64,000 nt of DNA from Roseomonas populi. GTDB taxonomy: Bacteria; Pseudomonadota; Alphaproteobacteria; Acetobacterales; Acetobacteraceae. Positions within the stretch are counted from its first letter, which is position 1. Each line of letters begins with the position of its first letter. The translations under genes and the position numbers were made by a program. Below the pieces are notes generated by a model, which saw nothing but the letters and a program-made list of their open reading frames with translations, was not told the DNA's origin and made no database searches. Of this stretch, positions 50,296 through 61,892 are shown piece after piece. The stretch covers positions 525,577-589,576 of the forward strand of contig NZ_JANJOU010000001.1 of the NCBI RefSeq assembly GCF_024594815.1. Direction: 5' to 3'.

Positions 50296-51321
50296 TCAGA
50301 AGGGTTCGTCGACCTTGCGGGCCAGGTCCTCGATGTTCTCGGGCGGCCAGCCCGGGACGTTCATGCCGAGCTGCAGCCCCATGGAGGTGAGAACCTCCTT
50401 GATCTCGTTGAGAGACTTGCGGCCGAAGTTCGGGGTACGCAGCATCTCCTGCTCGGACTTCTGAACGAGATCGCCGATATAGACGATGTTGTCGTTCTTC
50501 AGGCAGTTCGCCGAGCGGACGGAGAGCTCGAGCTCGTCCACCTTGCGGAGCAGGTTGCGGTTGAACGGCAGGTCGTCCTCAACCTCGGCGGGGCGCGCCT
50601 CGCGCGGCTCGTCGAAGTTGATGAAGAGCTGCAGCTGGTCCTGCAGGATGCGCGCGGCGAGGGCCACGGCGTCATCCGGCGTCACCGTGCCGTCCGTCTC
50701 CACGTTCAGCACCAGCTTGTCGTAGTCCGTGCGCTGGCCAACGCGGGTCGGCTCCACGCGGTAGGCCACGCGGCGCACCGGGGAGTAGATGGCGTCCACG
50801 GGGATCAGGCCGATCGGCGCGTCCTCGGGGCGGTTCTCGGAGGCGGGGACATAGCCCTTGCCCGTGGAGACGGTGAGCTCGGCGTTCAGCCTCGCGCCAT
50901 CATCCAGCGTGCAGATCACCAGTTCCGGGTTGGCGATCTCGATATCGCCCGTCACCTGGATCTGGCCGGCCGTAACCTCGCCGGGGCCGGTCGCGGTGAG
51001 GGAGAGGCGCTTGGAGCCCTCGCCCTGCATGCGGATGGCCAGCCGCTTGATGTTCAGCACGATGTCCGTGACGTCCTCGCGGACGCCCGGCAGGGAGCTG
51101 AACTCGTGCAATGCGCCGTCGATCTGCACCGCCGTCACCGCCGCGCCCTGGAGGGACGACAGCAGGATGCGGCGCAGCGCGTTGCCGAGGGTCATGCCGA
51201 AGCCGCGCTCCAGCGGCTCCGCGACGATGGTCGCGGAACGGGAGGGGTCGTTGCCCCCCTCCACGTCCAGACGCTCGGGCTTGATGAGGGAACGCCAGTT
51301 GCGATCCATCGCGCCACTCAT
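50296..51321 (-). CDS. rpoA: RNA polymerase alpha subunit
   Basis: This 341-residue subunit has the N-terminal dimerisation domain ([20 protein letters not shown]) and the C-terminal DNA-binding domain ([33 protein letters not shown]) that contacts UP elements and activators. The start MSGAMDRNW is preferred; MDRNW at 51309 is also possible. Between rpsK and rplQ, as usual for the alpha operon. Confidence 0.97.
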   Translation of the reverse strand: MSGAMDRNWRSLIKPERLDVEGGNDPSRSATIVAEPLERGFGMTLGNALRRILLSSLQGAAVTAVQIDGALHEFSSLPGVREDVTDIVLNIKRLAIRMQGEGSKRLSLTATGPGEVTAGQIQVTGDIEIANPELVICTLDDGARLNAELTVSTGKGYVPASENRPEDAPIGLIPVDAIYSPVRRVAYRVEPTRVGQRTDYDKLVLNVETDGTVTPDDAVALAARILQDQLQLFINFDEPREARPAEVEDDLPFNRNLLRKVDELELSVRSANCLKNDNIVYIGDLVQKSEQEMLRTPNFGRKSLNEIKEVLTSMGLQLGMNVPGWPPENIEDLARKVDEPF

Positions 51322-51336
51322 GGTGGTGTTACCCCC

Positions 51337-51735
51337 TTAGACGCGGCGCCGCTTGCGGGGGCGGCAGCCATTGTGCGGGATCGGCGTCACGTCCTTGATC
51401 GCGGTGACGTAGAAGCCGACGGCCTGCAGGGCGCGAAGCGCGCTCTCGCGGCCCGAACCAGGGCCGGAGACCATGATCTCCAGCGTCTCCATGCCGTGCT
51501 CGCGCGCCTTCTTGCCCGCGTCCTCCGCCGCCACCTGGGCGGCGTAGGGGGTGGACTTGCGGCTGCCCTTGAAGCCCTGGGAACCGGAGGACGACCAGGC
51601 GATCGCGTTGCCCTGGCTGTCCGTGATCGTCACAATCGTGTTGTTGAAGGAGGCGAGCACATGGGCCACGCCGGAAGAAATGTTCTTCCGCTCCTTCTTA
51701 CGGGGGCGGGACCCCGCGTTCGGCTGACGCGCCAT
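51337..51735 (-). CDS. rpsK: 30S ribosomal protein S11
   Basis: This 132-residue protein has the S11 core [20 protein letters not shown] and the C-terminal [18 protein letters not shown]. It lines the platform near the E site. It starts 1 bp after the rpsM stop. Confidence 0.97.
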   Translation of the reverse strand: MARQPNAGSRPRKKERKNISSGVAHVLASFNNTIVTITDSQGNAIAWSSSGSQGFKGSRKSTPYAAQVAAEDAGKKAREHGMETLEIMVSGPGSGRESALRALQAVGFYVTAIKDVTPIPHNGCRPRKRRRV

Positions 51736-51736
51736 C

Positions 51737-52114
51737 TTACTTCGTCACCTTCTTCTTGCCGGCGATCGCGACGGCCTTGCCCTTGCGGGTGCGCGCGTTC
51801 GTGTGCGTGCGCTGGCCGCGCACCGGCAGGCCGCGGCGGTGGCGCAGGCCGCGGTAGCAGGCCATGTCCATCAGCCGCTTGATGTTCATCGCCACCTCGC
51901 GGCGGAGGTCACCCTCCACGCGGTAGTCGCGGTCCATCATCTCGCGCAGGCGAAGCAGCTCATCCTCGGAGAGCTGGTTCACGCGGCGCTCCTCGGGGAT
52001 GCCGAGCTTCTCGCAGATGTCGGCCGCGTTCTTGGGGCCGATGCCGAAGATGTAGCGCAGCGAGATATGCACGCGCTTGTTGTCGGGGATGTTCACGCCG
52101 GCGATGCGCGCCAC
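51737..52114 (-). CDS. rpsM: 30S ribosomal protein S13
   Basis: This 125-residue protein starts at a GTG ([20 protein letters not shown]) with AGGAG 7 nt upstream; the frame upstream to 52573 is an adk shadow. The GIG motif ([14 protein letters not shown]) and the basic tail [20 protein letters not shown] are typical. It contacts the P-site tRNA. A 172-bp gap before it, up to adk, probably holds the alpha-operon promoter or leader. Confidence 0.96.
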   Translation of the reverse strand: MARIAGVNIPDNKRVHISLRYIFGIGPKNAADICEKLGIPEERRVNQLSEDELLRLREMMDRDYRVEGDLRREVAMNIKRLMDMACYRGLRHRRGLPVRGQRTHTNARTRKGKAVAIAGKKKVTK

Positions 52115-52286
52115 GTTGCTCTCCTGGAACCCGGGGTTCCGTTCGGGCCGGGCGGGAACCGTCCGGCGAGGTGATCCTGACCCGGGCGCCCTGCAGGCAC
52201 CCGGACCAACGGCTATTCCTGGACGGGCGTCCGTCCATGCAAGCGGAATTGCGGCAGGGTTGGGCCCGGCCGCGAAGATGGGCGAT
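52115..52286 (-). promoter_or_regulatory. rpsM-adk spacer with hairpin
   Basis: This is the longest gap within the ribosomal cluster. It contains TGGACGG-GCGT-CCGTCCA at 52220-52237, a 7-bp hairpin about 106 nt upstream of the rpsM start. It could be an autoregulatory leader or a weak terminator; there is no T tract, and no promoter motif could be fixed. Confidence 0.35.
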
Positions 52287-52970
52287 TTACGGGGTGGTGC
52301 CCCGCGAGTCAAGCGCGGAATGAGGTGCATCCAGGATGGCCTCAATCTGCCCGGAAACAGTGGCCATGTCGGCCATCCCATCCACGTGGCGCAGCTTTCC
52401 CTGCTCTCCGTAGTAGGGCAGCAGCGGCGCCGTGGACCGGTGGTACGCGTCCAGCCGCGCGGCCACCGTCTCCGCCTTGTCGTCCGCCCGGCGGGTGAAG
52501 TCGTGGCTGCCGCAAACGTCGCAAATCCCGGCGACCTGGGTCGGCTTGAAGCGGTCGTGGTATCCCGTTCCACAGGAGGAGCAGGTGAAGCGGCCGGCGA
52601 TCCGCTCCACCAGGGCGCCGTCGTCCACCTTCAACTCGATCACGTGGTTCAGCGCCAGGCCCATCTCGGCCAGCATCACGTCCAGCGCCTCGGCCTGGGG
52701 GACCGTGCGGGGAAAGCCATCCAGGATGAAGCCGGCCGCGCAGTCCGGCTTCTGCACGCGTATGGCGAGCATGGCGGTGATGATGGCGTCGGGAACCAGA
52801 TCCCCGCGCTCCATGATCGCCTTGGCCTCGTTGCCGATCTCAGAGCCCGACTTCACCTCGGCCCGCAGCATGTCACCGGTTGAGATCTGGGCGATGCCGT
52901 ACCGGTCCTGCAAGATCTTGGCCTGGGTCCCCTTCCCCGCCCCAGGCGGCCCCAGAAGGATCAAGTTCAT
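52287..52970 (-). CDS. adk: Adenylate kinase, zinc-type LID
   Basis: This 227-residue enzyme interconverts ATP+AMP and 2 ADP. P-loop [11 protein letters not shown] near residue 7, AMP-binding [16 protein letters not shown], and a LID with four cysteines (CSSCGTGYH and CDVCGSHD) that should bind zinc, as in Gram-positive-like adenylate kinases. It overlaps the end of secY (ATGA), the common secY-adk-rpsM order. Confidence 0.96.
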   Translation of the reverse strand: MNLILLGPPGAGKGTQAKILQDRYGIAQISTGDMLRAEVKSGSEIGNEAKAIMERGDLVPDAIITAMLAIRVQKPDCAAGFILDGFPRTVPQAEALDVMLAEMGLALNHVIELKVDDGALVERIAGRFTCSSCGTGYHDRFKPTQVAGICDVCGSHDFTRRADDKAETVAARLDAYHRSTAPLLPYYGEQGKLRHVDGMADMATVSGQIEAILDAPHSALDSRGTTP

Positions 52971-54352
52971 CGGCGAGGGCTCCCTCCGCGCGGGGTGACG
53001 GGTGCGGGGCCGCCGCGGCCTCCCACCCGGGCCTTGCGAATCAGGCCCTCATATTGATGCGCGAACAGATGGGACTGCACCTGGGCCACCGTGTCCATGG
53101 TGACGGACACGATGATCAGGAGCGAGGTGCCGCCGAAGTAGAAGGGCACGCCGTACTGGCTGATCAGAAATTCCGGGATCAAGCAGACAATGCAGAGGTA
53201 GACGGCGCCAACCAGGGTCAGCCGCGTGAGAACCCGGTCGAAATACTCGGCCGTGGCCGCGCCCGGCCGGATGCCCGGCACGAAGCCGCCGTACTTCTTC
53301 AGGTTGTCCGCCGTCTCCACGGGATTGAACACCACCGCCGTGTAGAAGAAGGCGAAGAAGATGATCAGGGCGATGTAGAGCCCCATGTAGAGCGGCTGGC
53401 CGTGGGCCAGCAGCGCCGCCGCGCGCGTCAGCCAGTTCTCCTCGCCCTGGGTGGCGGCGAAGCCGGAGAAGGTGGCAGGCAGCAGCAGCAGGGATGAGGC
53501 GAAGATCGGCGGGATGACGCCGGCGGTGTTCAGCTTCAGCGGCAGGTGCGTGGAATCGCCGCCGAACATGCGGTTCCCAACCTGGCGCTTAGGGTACTGG
53601 ATCGGGATCTTCCGCTGCGCACGCTCCATGAACACCACGAAGGCAATCACGGCGAGGGCCAGGAGCAGAAAGAACAGGATGAAGAAGGGTGAGAGCGCGC
53701 CCGTGCGGCCCAGCTCCAGCGTGGAGATCAGGGCGTGCGGGATGTTCGCCACAATGCCCGCAAAGATGATGAGCGAGATGCCGTTGCCGACGCCCCGGGC
53801 GGTGATCTGCTCGCCCAGCCACATCAGGAACATCGTGCCGCCGACCAGGGTAGTGACGCAGGAGACGCGGAAGAACAGGCCGGGGTCCAGCACCGCCGCA
53901 CCGAAATTCCCCCGCATCCCCTCCAGCCCTACCGCGATGCCATAGGCCTGGAAAAAGGCGATCAGGACCGTGAGATAGCGCGTGTACTGGTTCAGCCGCT
54001 TGCGGCCAGACTCGCCCTCCTTCTTCAGGGCCTCCCAGGCCGGGATCGCCGCGGACATCAGCTGCACGATGATGGAGGCGGAGATGTAGGGCATGATGTT
54101 CAGGGCGAAGACGGTCATTCGCCCCAGGGCGCCGCCCGTGAACATGTCGAACATGCCGAGGATGCCGCCGCCGTGCTGCGACAGGATCTCGGCCATCACG
54201 GCCGCGTCGACCCCCGGCACGGGGATATACGTGCCCAGACGGTACACGATCAGCGCACCCAGGGTGAACCACAGCCGCTTCTTCAGCTCGGTCGCGCGGG
54301 AAAGCACGCCGAGGTTCAGATTGGCCGCGAGCTGCTCGGCGGCGGACGCCAT
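52967..54352 (-). CDS. secY: Preprotein translocase subunit SecY
   Basis: This 461-residue membrane channel starts at [20 protein letters not shown], with GGAAGAGGG upstream; the frame to 54412 has no family support. Ten transmembrane helices are expected. [56 protein letters not shown] and [16 protein letters not shown] are typical. It exports unfolded proteins with SecE/SecG and SecA. Confidence 0.97.
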   Translation of the reverse strand: MASAAEQLAANLNLGVLSRATELKKRLWFTLGALIVYRLGTYIPVPGVDAAVMAEILSQHGGGILGMFDMFTGGALGRMTVFALNIMPYISASIIVQLMSAAIPAWEALKKEGESGRKRLNQYTRYLTVLIAFFQAYGIAVGLEGMRGNFGAAVLDPGLFFRVSCVTTLVGGTMFLMWLGEQITARGVGNGISLIIFAGIVANIPHALISTLELGRTGALSPFFILFFLLLALAVIAFVVFMERAQRKIPIQYPKRQVGNRMFGGDSTHLPLKLNTAGVIPPIFASSLLLLPATFSGFAATQGEENWLTRAAALLAHGQPLYMGLYIALIIFFAFFYTAVVFNPVETADNLKKYGGFVPGIRPGAATAEYFDRVLTRLTLVGAVYLCIVCLIPEFLISQYGVPFYFGGTSLLIIVSVTMDTVAQVQSHLFAHQYEGLIRKARVGGRGGPAPVTPRGGSPRR

Positions 54353-54451
54353 GGGGTAGACCCTCTTCCTCACGACTGCGGCGCCGAGGGAGAGCCCGCG
54401 GCGCCGCAGCACATTACAGCAGAATCAGACTGGGGTGAGCGACGACCGCAA

Positions 54452-54943
54452 TCAAGCGGCCGGAGCTTCCTCAGCGGCCTGGACACGGACCGTGATGGTG
54501 CCGCCGGCGGCCTGGACCGCCGCGACAGCCGCCTCGGAGGCGCCAGCCAGCGACAGGGTCACGGCGCGCTTGATCTCGCCCTTCGCCAGCAGGCGGACGC
54601 CCGCCTTCTTGCCCACGCGGACCAGCCCGGCAGCCTCGAGCGCGGCCTCGTCCAGCGTGCCCTCCGCGGAGAGCTTGCCGTCCTCGATCGCCTTATCCAG
54701 CGTGCCGAGGTTGATGACCGCGTATTCCTTGCGGAACAGGTTGTGGAAGCCGCGCTTCGGAAGGCGACGGTACAGCGGGAGCTGACCACCCTCGAAGCCG
54801 TTCAGCGAGACGCCGGTACGAGCCTTCTGGCCCTTCACGCCGCGACCACCGGTCTTGCCCTTGCCGGAGCCAATGCCCCGGCCGATGCGCTTGAACTTCG
54901 GGCGGGCACCCTCGTTGTCGCGCAGCTCGTTCAGCTTAGGCAT
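54452..54943 (-). CDS. rplO: 50S ribosomal protein L15
   Basis: This 163-residue protein starts [20 protein letters not shown] and has the basic, Gly-rich L15 N-terminus ([20 protein letters not shown]). Follows rpmD after 3 bp; 99 bp lie between it and secY. Confidence 0.97.
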   Translation of the reverse strand: MPKLNELRDNEGARPKFKRIGRGIGSGKGKTGGRGVKGQKARTGVSLNGFEGGQLPLYRRLPKRGFHNLFRKEYAVINLGTLDKAIEDGKLSAEGTLDEAALEAAGLVRVGKKAGVRLLAKGEIKRAVTLSLAGASEAAVAAVQAAGGTITVRVQAAEEAPAA

Positions 54944-54946
54944 CGT

Positions 54947-55135
54947 TCAGCCCACCTTCACCAGGTGCGCGACCTTGCGGATCATGCCCTGCACGGCAGG
55001 GGTGTCCTCAAGCTCGCGGGACCGGTGCATCTTGTTCAGGCCGAGACCGATCAGCGTCTCGCGCTGGCCGGGCTTGCGGCCGATCGGCGACCCAACCTGG
55101 GTCACCTTCACGGTCTTCTTCGTCGTGTCAGACAC
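54947..55135 (-). CDS. rpmD: 50S ribosomal protein L30
   Basis: This 62-residue protein starts at a GTG ([18 protein letters not shown]) that overlaps the rpsE stop by 8 nt. The [20 protein letters not shown] core is typical L30. The upstream open frame is a shadow of rpsE. Confidence 0.95.
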   Translation of the reverse strand: MSDTTKKTVKVTQVGSPIGRKPGQRETLIGLGLNKMHRSRELEDTPAVQGMIRKVAHLVKVG

Positions 55136-55775
55136 CTGCGGCCTCCGTCGCCGGCTCCGCGCCGCCGCGAGGCGGGTTGGGGAGCAGGTCGGCCACCTTC
55201 TTGCCACGGCGAGCCGCGACCGCCCGGGGGGAGGTGCAGCGGGCCAGGCCGGCGAAGGTCGCCTTGACCATGTTGTGCGGGTTCGTGGTGCCCGTGCACT
55301 TCGCGACGACGTCGCCCATGCCCAGGACCTCGAAGACGGCGCGCATCGGGCCGCCGGCGATGATGCCCGTGCCGGCCGGGGCCGCGCGCAGGATCACGCG
55401 GCCGGCGCCGAACTCGCCGATCACGTCGTGGTGCAGGGTCCGGCCCTCGCGCATCGGCACGCGGATCAGGCCGCGCTTGGCCCGCTCCGTCGCCTTGCGG
55501 ATCGCCTCCGGCACCTCGCGCGCCTTGCCGGCGCCCCAGCCGACGCGGCCCTTCTCATCGCCCACGACCACGAGGGCCGCAAAGGAGAAGCGCCGGCCGC
55601 CCTTCACGACCTTGGCGACGCGGTTGATGGTGACGAGCTTGTCCTTGAACTCGTCCTGCTCACGATCCTGCCGCTGCTCGCGGTTGTCGTCGCGACGGCG
55701 GCCGCGGCGGCGATCGCCGCCCTCGCCGCCCTCGCCACCGGAACGCGGCGCGTTGGAACGCGGTGCGTATGCCAT
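55128..55775 (-). CDS. rpsE: 30S ribosomal protein S5, extended N-terminus
   Basis: This 215-residue protein has a long Gly/Arg-rich N-terminal extension of about 45 residues ([20 protein letters not shown] then [15 protein letters not shown]) before the S5 core [20 protein letters not shown]. The rest ([30 protein letters not shown]) is normal. The extension is likely disordered and RNA-binding. Confidence 0.96.
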   Translation of the reverse strand: MAYAPRSNAPRSGGEGGEGGDRRRGRRRDDNREQRQDREQDEFKDKLVTINRVAKVVKGGRRFSFAALVVVGDEKGRVGWGAGKAREVPEAIRKATERAKRGLIRVPMREGRTLHHDVIGEFGAGRVILRAAPAGTGIIAGGPMRAVFEVLGMGDVVAKCTGTTNPHNMVKATFAGLARCTSPRAVAARRGKKVADLLPNPPRGGAEPATEAAGV

Positions 55776-55788
55776 GCTTATCGGCTCC

Positions 55789-56151
55789 TCAGAACGACAG
55801 CCCGCCCTCGCGGGCGCCGTCCGCCAGGGCCTTCACCCGGCCATGGTAGAGATAGGGACCGCGGTCGAAGACCACCTCGGTCACGCCGGCGGCCAGGGCA
55901 CGCTCGGCCACGAGCTTGCCGATCGCCGTCGCCGCATCGATGTCCGCGCCGGTGTTGCCGCCCTCGCGCACAGCCTTCTCCAGGGTGGAGGCGGCGGCCA
56001 GGGTGCGGCCCTGCACGTCGTCGATCACCTGGGCGTAGATGTGTCGGCCGGAACGGTGGACGGAGAGGCGCACGCGCCCCGCGCCCTTCAGCTTGATCTG
56101 ATAGCGCGTGCGCGAGCGCCGGCGCTGGGTCAGTGCGAGCTTGTTCGACAT
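55789..56151 (-). CDS. rplR: 50S ribosomal protein L18
   Basis: This 120-residue protein with core [20 protein letters not shown] and C-terminal [20 protein letters not shown] binds 5S rRNA. Its start shares a base with the rplF stop (TAATG). Confidence 0.97.
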   Translation of the reverse strand: MSNKLALTQRRRSRTRYQIKLKGAGRVRLSVHRSGRHIYAQVIDDVQGRTLAAASTLEKAVREGGNTGADIDAATAIGKLVAERALAAGVTEVVFDRGPYLYHGRVKALADGAREGGLSF

Positions 56152-56684
56152 TACTTCTTCTTACCCTCCTTCCGGAGGATGGTCTCGTTGTCGTACCGGA
56201 TACCCTTGCCCTTGTAGGGCTCGGGGCCGCGATACGCCCGGATCTCCGCCGCCACCTGGCCGACGCGCTGCTTGTCAGCGCCCTCGACCTTGATCGCCGT
56301 GGGGCGCTCGGTGGTGATCTTGATGCCCTCGGGGATCGGGTACCGGATCTCGTGGCTGTAGCCGAGGCTCAGCACAAGGTCCTTGCCCTGGATCGCGGCG
56401 CGGTAACCCGTGCCGGTGATCTCCATGGACTTCGAGAAGCCCGTGGAGACGCCGATGACCATCCCGTTGATGAGGGAGCGCGTGGTGCCCCACATCGTGC
56501 GGGCGGCGCGATCCTCGCCCCGGGGGGCGACGGCCACTTCGCCGTTCTCGATCGTGACGTCGACCTTGTCGGTCAGCGGCAGGCGCAGCTCGCCGAGCTT
56601 GCCCTTCGCGACGACAACGTTGTTGTCGATGGTGAGGGTGACGCCGGAGGGCACCTTCACCGGATACTTGCCTACGCGAGACAT
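56151..56684 (-). CDS. rplF: 50S ribosomal protein L6
   Basis: This 177-residue protein starts at [20 protein letters not shown]; the open frame to 56735 is not used. The C-terminal motif [20 protein letters not shown] is conserved. It sits near the sarcin-ricin loop of the 50S subunit. Confidence 0.96.
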   Translation of the reverse strand: MSRVGKYPVKVPSGVTLTIDNNVVVAKGKLGELRLPLTDKVDVTIENGEVAVAPRGEDRAARTMWGTTRSLINGMVIGVSTGFSKSMEITGTGYRAAIQGKDLVLSLGYSHEIRYPIPEGIKITTERPTAIKVEGADKQRVGQVAAEIRAYRGPEPYKGKGIRYDNETILRKEGKKK

Positions 56685-56700
56685 GTCCCTCTGCCCTCCG

Positions 56701-57099
56701 TCAGAACACGCGGCAGAGGACCTCGCCGCCGACATTGGCGGCGCGGGCCTCGAGGTCGCTCATCACGCCGCGGGGCGTGGAGAGGATGGAGATGCCGAGC
56801 CCGTTGTAGAACTTCGGCAGCTCCTTGATCTTGGAGTAGACCCGGCGGCCCGGCTTGGAGACGCGGGTGATCTCCTTGATGGCGGGCTCGCCCTCGGAAT
56901 ACTTCAGCTCGATGTCGAGCACCTTGATGCCCGGGCGGAGCTCCTCGCCGCGATAGCCACGGATGTAGCCCTCGCGCTTCAGAACCTCGAGCACATCGGA
57001 GCGCAGACGGGAAGCGGGGGAAACCACGCGGGCCTGGCGCGCACGCTGGCCGTTGCGGATGCGGGTGAGCATATCACCCAGCGGATCGGAGAGCTGCAT
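56701..57099 (-). CDS. rpsH: 30S ribosomal protein S8
   Basis: This 132-residue protein starts [20 protein letters not shown] and ends [26 protein letters not shown], both typical. S8 is the usual autoregulator of the spc operon, but no matching RNA mimic was identified here. Confidence 0.96.
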   Translation of the reverse strand: MQLSDPLGDMLTRIRNGQRARQARVVSPASRLRSDVLEVLKREGYIRGYRGEELRPGIKVLDIELKYSEGEPAIKEITRVSKPGRRVYSKIKELPKFYNGLGISILSTPRGVMSDLEARAANVGGEVLCRVF

Positions 57100-57110
57100 G
57101 GCCCCTTACC

Positions 57111-57416
57111 TTACCAAGAGGCCTTGACCAGCCCCGGGATCTGGCCATTCGAGGCCAGCTCGCGGAGCATGTTCCGGCTCAGCTTGAACTTGCGGTAGTT
57201 CCCGCGCGGGCGGCCGGTCAGCTCGCAGCGCAGGCGGATGCGGTTCTTCGCACCGTTCCGCGGCAGCTGCGCCAGCTTGATCGTCGCCTCGAAGCGGTCT
57301 TCCACCGGAAGCTCGCGGTTCATCACCACGCTCTTCAGCGCGGCGCGCTTCTCCGCATGCGCCTTCGCGAGGTGCATGCGGTATTTGTTCTTCTCGACTG
57401 CCGAAGTCTTGGCCAT
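57111..57416 (-). CDS. rpsN: 30S ribosomal protein S14
   Basis: This 101-residue S14 is the long, zinc-free form: the region [20 protein letters not shown] has only one Cys and no CxxC pairs. It follows rplE after 51 bp. Confidence 0.96.
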   Translation of the reverse strand: MAKTSAVEKNKYRMHLAKAHAEKRAALKSVVMNRELPVEDRFEATIKLAQLPRNGAKNRIRLRCELTGRPRGNYRKFKLSRNMLRELASNGQIPGLVKASW

Positions 57417-57467
57417 TCGATCAGTGTCCTCCGGAACCTGCCCAGAGTGCTGGGCGGTTTTCCAAGA

Positions 57468-58031
57468 TCAATTGATGAAGGGAAGCTGGAAGCCCTTGAG
57501 AAGGGCCTTGGCTTCCTTGTCCGTCTTCGCCGTGGTGACGAAAACGATGTCCATGCCGCGGATCGCGTCGACCTTGTCGTAGGCGATCTCCGGGAAGATG
57601 ATCTGCTCCTTCAGGCCGAAGGCATAATTGCCGCGGCCGTCGAAGCCCTTTCCGGAGATGCCGCGGAAGTCGCGAACGCGCGGCAGCGCGATCGTGACCA
57701 GGCGGTCGAGGAACTCGTACATCCGGGCGCGGCGCAGCGTCACCTTCGTGCCGATGGCCTGTCCCTCGCGGATCTTGAAGCCCGCGATGGCCTTCTTCGC
57801 CTTCGTCTTCACCGGCTTCTGGCCGGCAATGGCGGTCAGCTCGGCAACAGCGGCGTCCAGCTTCTTCTGGTCGCCCGCGGCCTCGCCAACACCCATGTTG
57901 ATGACGATCTTCTCCAGCTTCGGAACCTCCATCGGGTTCTTGTAGCCGAACTCCTCGGTCAGGGCCTTCCGGACCTGCTCGAGGTAGTGCTGCTGGAGAC
58001 GCGGCAGCTCCTTCGTGGTCGCGTCGCTCAT
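57468..58031 (-). CDS. rplE: 50S ribosomal protein L5
   Basis: This 187-residue protein has [20 protein letters not shown] and [20 protein letters not shown], typical L5 motifs. It binds 5S rRNA. Its start overlaps the rplX stop (ATGA). Confidence 0.97.
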   Translation of the reverse strand: MSDATTKELPRLQQHYLEQVRKALTEEFGYKNPMEVPKLEKIVINMGVGEAAGDQKKLDAAVAELTAIAGQKPVKTKAKKAIAGFKIREGQAIGTKVTLRRARMYEFLDRLVTIALPRVRDFRGISGKGFDGRGNYAFGLKEQIIFPEIAYDKVDAIRGMDIVFVTTAKTDKEAKALLKGFQLPFIN

Positions 58032-58342
58032 GCGATCACCTCGCCGGAGGCCTTCGCCACCCGGACCTTCTTATCACCGTCCATGCGGAAGCCGACGCGG
58101 GTCGGCTTGTCGCTCTTCGGGTCGATCACGGCCAGGTTGGAGAGGTGGATCGGCGCCTCCTTCTCCTGGATGCCGCCCGGCTGGTTCATGCCCTGCGGCT
58201 TGGCGTGACGCTTCACGATATTCACGCCCTGAACCACGGCGCGGTTCTCGGTCGGGATCACGGAGAGCACCTCCCCGCGCTTGCCCTTATCCTTGCCGGC
58301 CAGGACCTGGACGCGGTCGCCCTTCTTGATCTTGGCAGCCAT
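58028..58342 (-). CDS. rplX: 50S ribosomal protein L24
   Basis: This 104-residue protein starts at [20 protein letters not shown] (KOW domain); the upstream open frame is a shadow of rplN. It initiates 50S assembly. The start shares a base with the rplN stop (TGATG). Confidence 0.96.
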   Translation of the reverse strand: MAAKIKKGDRVQVLAGKDKGKRGEVLSVIPTENRAVVQGVNIVKRHAKPQGMNQPGGIQEKEAPIHLSNLAVIDPKSDKPTRVGFRMDGDKKVRVAKASGEVIA

Positions 58343-58710
58343 CACAGCACCTCCGGAGCCAGGGAGATGATCTTCATGTACTTGCGGGCGCGGAGCTCGC
58401 GCACGACCGGCCCGAAGATGCGGGTGCCGATCGGCTCGTTCTGCTTGTTGATCAGCACGGCCGCATTGTTGTCGAAGCGGATCGCGGTTCCGTCCTGACG
58501 GCGCACGGCATAGGCCGTCCGCACGATCACGGCGCGATGCACCTCGCCCTTCTTCACCTTCGCGCGGGGAATGGCGTCCTTGACGGAGACGACGATGATG
58601 TCGCCGACCGAGGCCGTCTTCCGCTTGGAGCCGCCCAGCACCTTGATGCACTGGACCCGGCGCGCGCCGGAGTTGTCGGCAACGTCGAGGTTCGACTCAA
58701 CCTGGATCAT
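58342..58710 (-). CDS. rplN: 50S ribosomal protein L14
   Basis: This 122-residue protein starts [20 protein letters not shown] and ends [20 protein letters not shown], both near-invariant. It overlaps the rpsQ stop (ATGA). Confidence 0.97.
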   Translation of the reverse strand: MIQVESNLDVADNSGARRVQCIKVLGGSKRKTASVGDIIVVSVKDAIPRAKVKKGEVHRAVIVRTAYAVRRQDGTAIRFDNNAAVLINKQNEPIGTRIFGPVVRELRARKYMKIISLAPEVL

Positions 58711-59012
58711 GCGCCCTGCTCCTCGGGCAGCTCGATGTTCTCGAGCAGCTCATAGGCGACCGGGCGAGCAACGGTCTCGCCGTTGCGCTGGACGACCAGC
58801 CAGGACTTGCGCTTGGAAATCGGGCGGCACTCTTCGATGGAAACCGTGTCGCCCTCGCGGCACAGGTTCTCCTCGTCGTGCGCGGCGTACTTCTTCGAGC
58901 GCCGGATGAACTTCTTATAGAGCGGGTGCATCACGCGACGCTCGACCAAGACGGTGACCGTCTTGTCCTGCTTGTCGCTCGTCACCCGCCCCGTGAGGAC
59001 TCGCTTCGGCAT
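58707..59012 (-). CDS. rpsQ: 30S ribosomal protein S17
   Basis: This 101-residue protein starts at [20 protein letters not shown]; the upstream open frame lacks family support. The C-terminus is about 15-20 residues longer than in E. coli. Confidence 0.96.
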   Translation of the reverse strand: MPKRVLTGRVTSDKQDKTVTVLVERRVMHPLYKKFIRRSKKYAAHDEENLCREGDTVSIEECRPISKRKSWLVVQRNGETVARPVAYELLENIELPEEQGA

Positions 59013-59028
59013 CAGCCGGGGTCTCCTC

Positions 59029-59235
59029 TCAGGACTTCGGGGATGTGCGGGCCTGTTCGCCCAGCACGGTCTTAACACGAGCAATATCGCGCCGAACAGC
59101 ACGAATTCGCCCAACCGCCTCCAACTGGCCGGTCGCCCGCTGGAAGCGCAGGTTGAACTGCTCCTTCCGCAGGTCGAGCAGCATGGTCTTCAGCTCGTCC
59201 GCGGTCTTGCCGCGGACATCCGCGATCTTCGTCAT
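59029..59235 (-). CDS. rpmC: 50S ribosomal protein L29
   Basis: This 68-residue protein starts [20 protein letters not shown] and has the [18 protein letters not shown] helix of L29. It lies at the tunnel exit. It follows rplP after 4 bp. Confidence 0.96.
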   Translation of the reverse strand: MTKIADVRGKTADELKTMLLDLRKEQFNLRFQRATGQLEAVGRIRAVRRDIARVKTVLGEQARTSPKS

Positions 59236-59239
59236 AACC

Positions 59240-59662
59240 TCAAGCCTCCGCCGCGCCCAGACGGGCGACGACCTTCGTCTTGATCGGCAGCTTGGCGGCC
59301 CCGAGAGCCAGCGCCTCGCGGGCCGTCTCCTGGCTCACGCCGTCGATCTCGAACATGATCCGGCCCGGCTTGATCCGGGCCACCCAGTACTCGGGGGCAC
59401 CCTTACCGGAGCCCATGCGGACTTCGGCGGGCTTGGTCGAGACGGGCAGGTCCGGGAAGATCCGGATCCACACGCGCCCCTGGCGCTTCATGGCGCGGGT
59501 GATCGCGCGGCGGGCCGCCTCGATCTGCCGGGCGGTCACCCGCTCCGGCTCCAGCGCCTTCAGGCCGTAGCCGCCGAAGGACAGGGTAAACCCGCCCTTC
59601 GCCACGCCCTTGATGCGGCCCTTATGGGCCTTACGATACGTCGTCCGCTTCGGCGACAGCAT
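59240..59662 (-). CDS. rplP: 50S ribosomal protein L16
   Basis: This 140-residue protein starts [20 protein letters not shown] and has [20 protein letters not shown]. It is close to the A-site tRNA. Confidence 0.97.
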   Translation of the reverse strand: MLSPKRTTYRKAHKGRIKGVAKGGFTLSFGGYGLKALEPERVTARQIEAARRAITRAMKRQGRVWIRIFPDLPVSTKPAEVRMGSGKGAPEYWVARIKPGRIMFEIDGVSQETAREALALGAAKLPIKTKVVARLGAAEA

Positions 59663-59686
59663 TGTTCGTGTTCCCTAGACCGTCGC

Positions 59687-60364
59687 TCAGCGCTGCGGCG
59701 CCTGCTCCGCGGCGCGCTTGTCCTGCGCCATCGGATCGTGGGCCATCACCTCGCCCTTGAAGATCCAAACCTTGACACCGCAGGTGCCGTAGTTGGTCTT
59801 CGCGGTCGCCGTACCGAAGTCGATATCGGCGCGGAGGGTGTGCAGGGGCACGCGGCCCTCGCGATACCACTCCATGCGCGCGATCTCGGCGCCGCCCAGA
59901 CGACCACCGCAGTTGATGCGGATGCCGCCGGCGCCGAGGCGCATGGCGGACTGCACGGCGCGCTTCATCGCGCGGCGGAACGCAACGCGGCGCTCCAGCT
60001 GCTGGGCGATGCTCTCGGCGACGAGAACCGCGTCCAGCTCCGGCTTGCGGATCTCGACGATGTTCAGCGACACCTCGGCCCCGGCCATCTTGGCCAGGTC
60101 CTTGCGCAGCACCTCGATGTCCGCGCCCTTCTTGCCGATCACGACGCCCGGGCGGGCGGCGTGGATCGTCACCCGCGGCTTCTTCGCCGGGCGCTCGATC
60201 ACGACCTTCGCAACGCCCGCGCCCTTCAGCCGCTCGCGCAGCTTGTTGCGCAGCTTCAGGTCGTCGTGGAGCTGGGACGCGTAGTCGCCGGCAGCGTACC
60301 AGCGGCTATCCCAGGTGCGGTTGATGCCGAGCCGAAGCCCGATCGGATTGACTTTGTGACCCAT
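59687..60364 (-). CDS. rpsC: 30S ribosomal protein S3
   Basis: This 225-residue protein starts [20 protein letters not shown]. The KH domain [20 protein letters not shown] and the C-terminal [15 protein letters not shown] are typical. It lies at the mRNA entry site. Confidence 0.97.
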   Translation of the reverse strand: MGHKVNPIGLRLGINRTWDSRWYAAGDYASQLHDDLKLRNKLRERLKGAGVAKVVIERPAKKPRVTIHAARPGVVIGKKGADIEVLRKDLAKMAGAEVSLNIVEIRKPELDAVLVAESIAQQLERRVAFRRAMKRAVQSAMRLGAGGIRINCGGRLGGAEIARMEWYREGRVPLHTLRADIDFGTATAKTNYGTCGVKVWIFKGEVMAHDPMAQDKRAAEQAPQR

Positions 60365-60365
60365 A

Positions 60366-60764
60366 CTATGCGGCCTCCTCGGCCACCGGCGCCGGCTGCT
60401 GCTCGGCGACGACGATCTTCAGGTGGCTGAACCACTTCTCCACGCGCGCCGCCTTGCCGCGGCCACGCGCCTGGAAGCGCTTCATGACGATGGAACGGCC
60501 CACCTCGACCCGGGCAACCACCAGCTTGTCCACGTCCAGGCTGTGGTTGTTCTCGGCGTTGGCGATTGCGCTCTCGAGCGTCTTCTTCACCGTGTCGGAG
60601 ATGCGGCGCTTGCTGAAGGTCAGCGTGGCAACCGCATCCTGGGCCCGGCGGCCGCGGATGAGACCCGCCGCCAGGTTGAGCTTGCGCGGCGACACCCGGA
60701 TGTTCCGGGTGACGGCCTGGGCCTCGGTCTCGGCGAGGCTGCGCTCGTGCTTCGGCTTGCTCAT
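60366..60764 (-). CDS. rplV: 50S ribosomal protein L22
   Basis: This 132-residue protein has [20 protein letters not shown] and the tunnel-lining loop region [20 protein letters not shown]. It follows rpsS after 4 bp and ends 1 bp before rpsC. Confidence 0.97.
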   Translation of the reverse strand: MSKPKHERSLAETEAQAVTRNIRVSPRKLNLAAGLIRGRRAQDAVATLTFSKRRISDTVKKTLESAIANAENNHSLDVDKLVVARVEVGRSIVMKRFQARGRGKAARVEKWFSHLKIVVAEQQPAPVAEEAA

Positions 60765-60768
60765 CGGA

Positions 60769-61047
60769 TCAGCCCCGCTTGGCCTTCTTGTCCGAGGAGT
60801 GACCGGTGAAGGTGCGCGTCGGCGAGAACTCGCCGAACTTGTGGCCCACCATGTTCTCGGTCACCTGGACGGGGATGAACTTCTTGCCGTTGTACACGCC
60901 GAAGACCAGCCCGACGAACTGCGGCAGGATCGTGGAACGGCGCGACCAGATCTTGATGATCTCGTTGCGCGTCGACGAACGGGCCGCCTCCGCCTTGTTG
61001 AGCAGGTAGCCGTCGACGAACGGCCCCTTCCAAACGCTGCGCGACAT
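60769..61047 (-). CDS. rpsS: 30S ribosomal protein S19
   Basis: This 92-residue protein starts [20 protein letters not shown] and has [20 protein letters not shown], both standard. It is in the 30S head. Confidence 0.97.
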   Translation of the reverse strand: MSRSVWKGPFVDGYLLNKAEAARSSTRNEIIKIWSRRSTILPQFVGLVFGVYNGKKFIPVQVTENMVGHKFGEFSPTRTFTGHSSDKKAKRG

Positions 61048-61052
61048 CGCGA

Positions 61053-61889
61053 TCAGCCCTTCTTAGCCGAGCGCCGGCGGATGATCATACGATCCGTGCG
61101 CTTGTTGGTGCGGGTCTTGTAGCCCTTGGTCGGCTTGCCCCACGGGGTAACCGGGTGGCGGCCGCCCGAGGTCCGGCCCTCACCACCGCCGTGCGGGTGA
61201 TCGACCGGGTTCATGACGACGCCGCGGTTGTGCGGACGGAAGCCCATCCAGCGCTTGCGCCCGGCCTTGCCGAGCTGCTGGTTGGAGTTGTCCGGATTGG
61301 ACACGGCGCCGATCGAGGCCAAGCACTCGCCGCGGAGCAGCCGCAGCTCGCCCGACATCAGCTTCACCTGGGCATAGCCGGCATCCTTGCCGACCAGCTG
61401 GCAGTAGGTGCCGGCCGAACGGGCGATCTTGGCGCCGGCGCCCGGCTTCATCTCCAGCGCGTGCACGATCGTGCCCACCGGGATGGCCGAGAGCGGCATG
61501 GCGTTGCCGGGCTTGATGTCTACCCGGTCGCCCGCGATCACCGTGTCGCCCGCCTTCAGGCGCTGCGGCGCGATGATGTAGGACAGCTCGCCGTCCTGGT
61601 ACTTGATCAGCGCGATCCAGGCCGTGCGGTTCGGATCGTACTCCAGGCGCTCAACGGTGGCGGGCACGTTGAACTTCGTGCGGCGCTTGAAGTCCACGTA
61701 GCGGTAGGACTGCTTGTGTCCGCCGCCACGGAACCGAACCGTCGTGCGGCCGTGGTTGTTACGGCCGCCCGAGTGGCTCTTGCCCTCGGTCAGCTGCTTG
61801 ACGGGCTTGCCCTTCCACAGCTCCGAGCGGTCAACCAGCACCGTGCCGCGAAGGCTCGGCGTGACCGGATTGTATTGCTTCAGCGCCAT
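61053..61889 (-). CDS. rplB: 50S ribosomal protein L2
   Basis: This 278-residue protein has the [20 protein letters not shown] region and the C-terminal [20 protein letters not shown], which includes the conserved histidine near the peptidyl-transferase centre. Confidence 0.97.
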   Translation of the reverse strand: MALKQYNPVTPSLRGTVLVDRSELWKGKPVKQLTEGKSHSGGRNNHGRTTVRFRGGGHKQSYRYVDFKRRTKFNVPATVERLEYDPNRTAWIALIKYQDGELSYIIAPQRLKAGDTVIAGDRVDIKPGNAMPLSAIPVGTIVHALEMKPGAGAKIARSAGTYCQLVGKDAGYAQVKLMSGELRLLRGECLASIGAVSNPDNSNQQLGKAGRKRWMGFRPHNRGVVMNPVDHPHGGGEGRTSGGRHPVTPWGKPTKGYKTRTNKRTDRMIIRRRSAKKG

Positions 61890-61892
61890 GGC

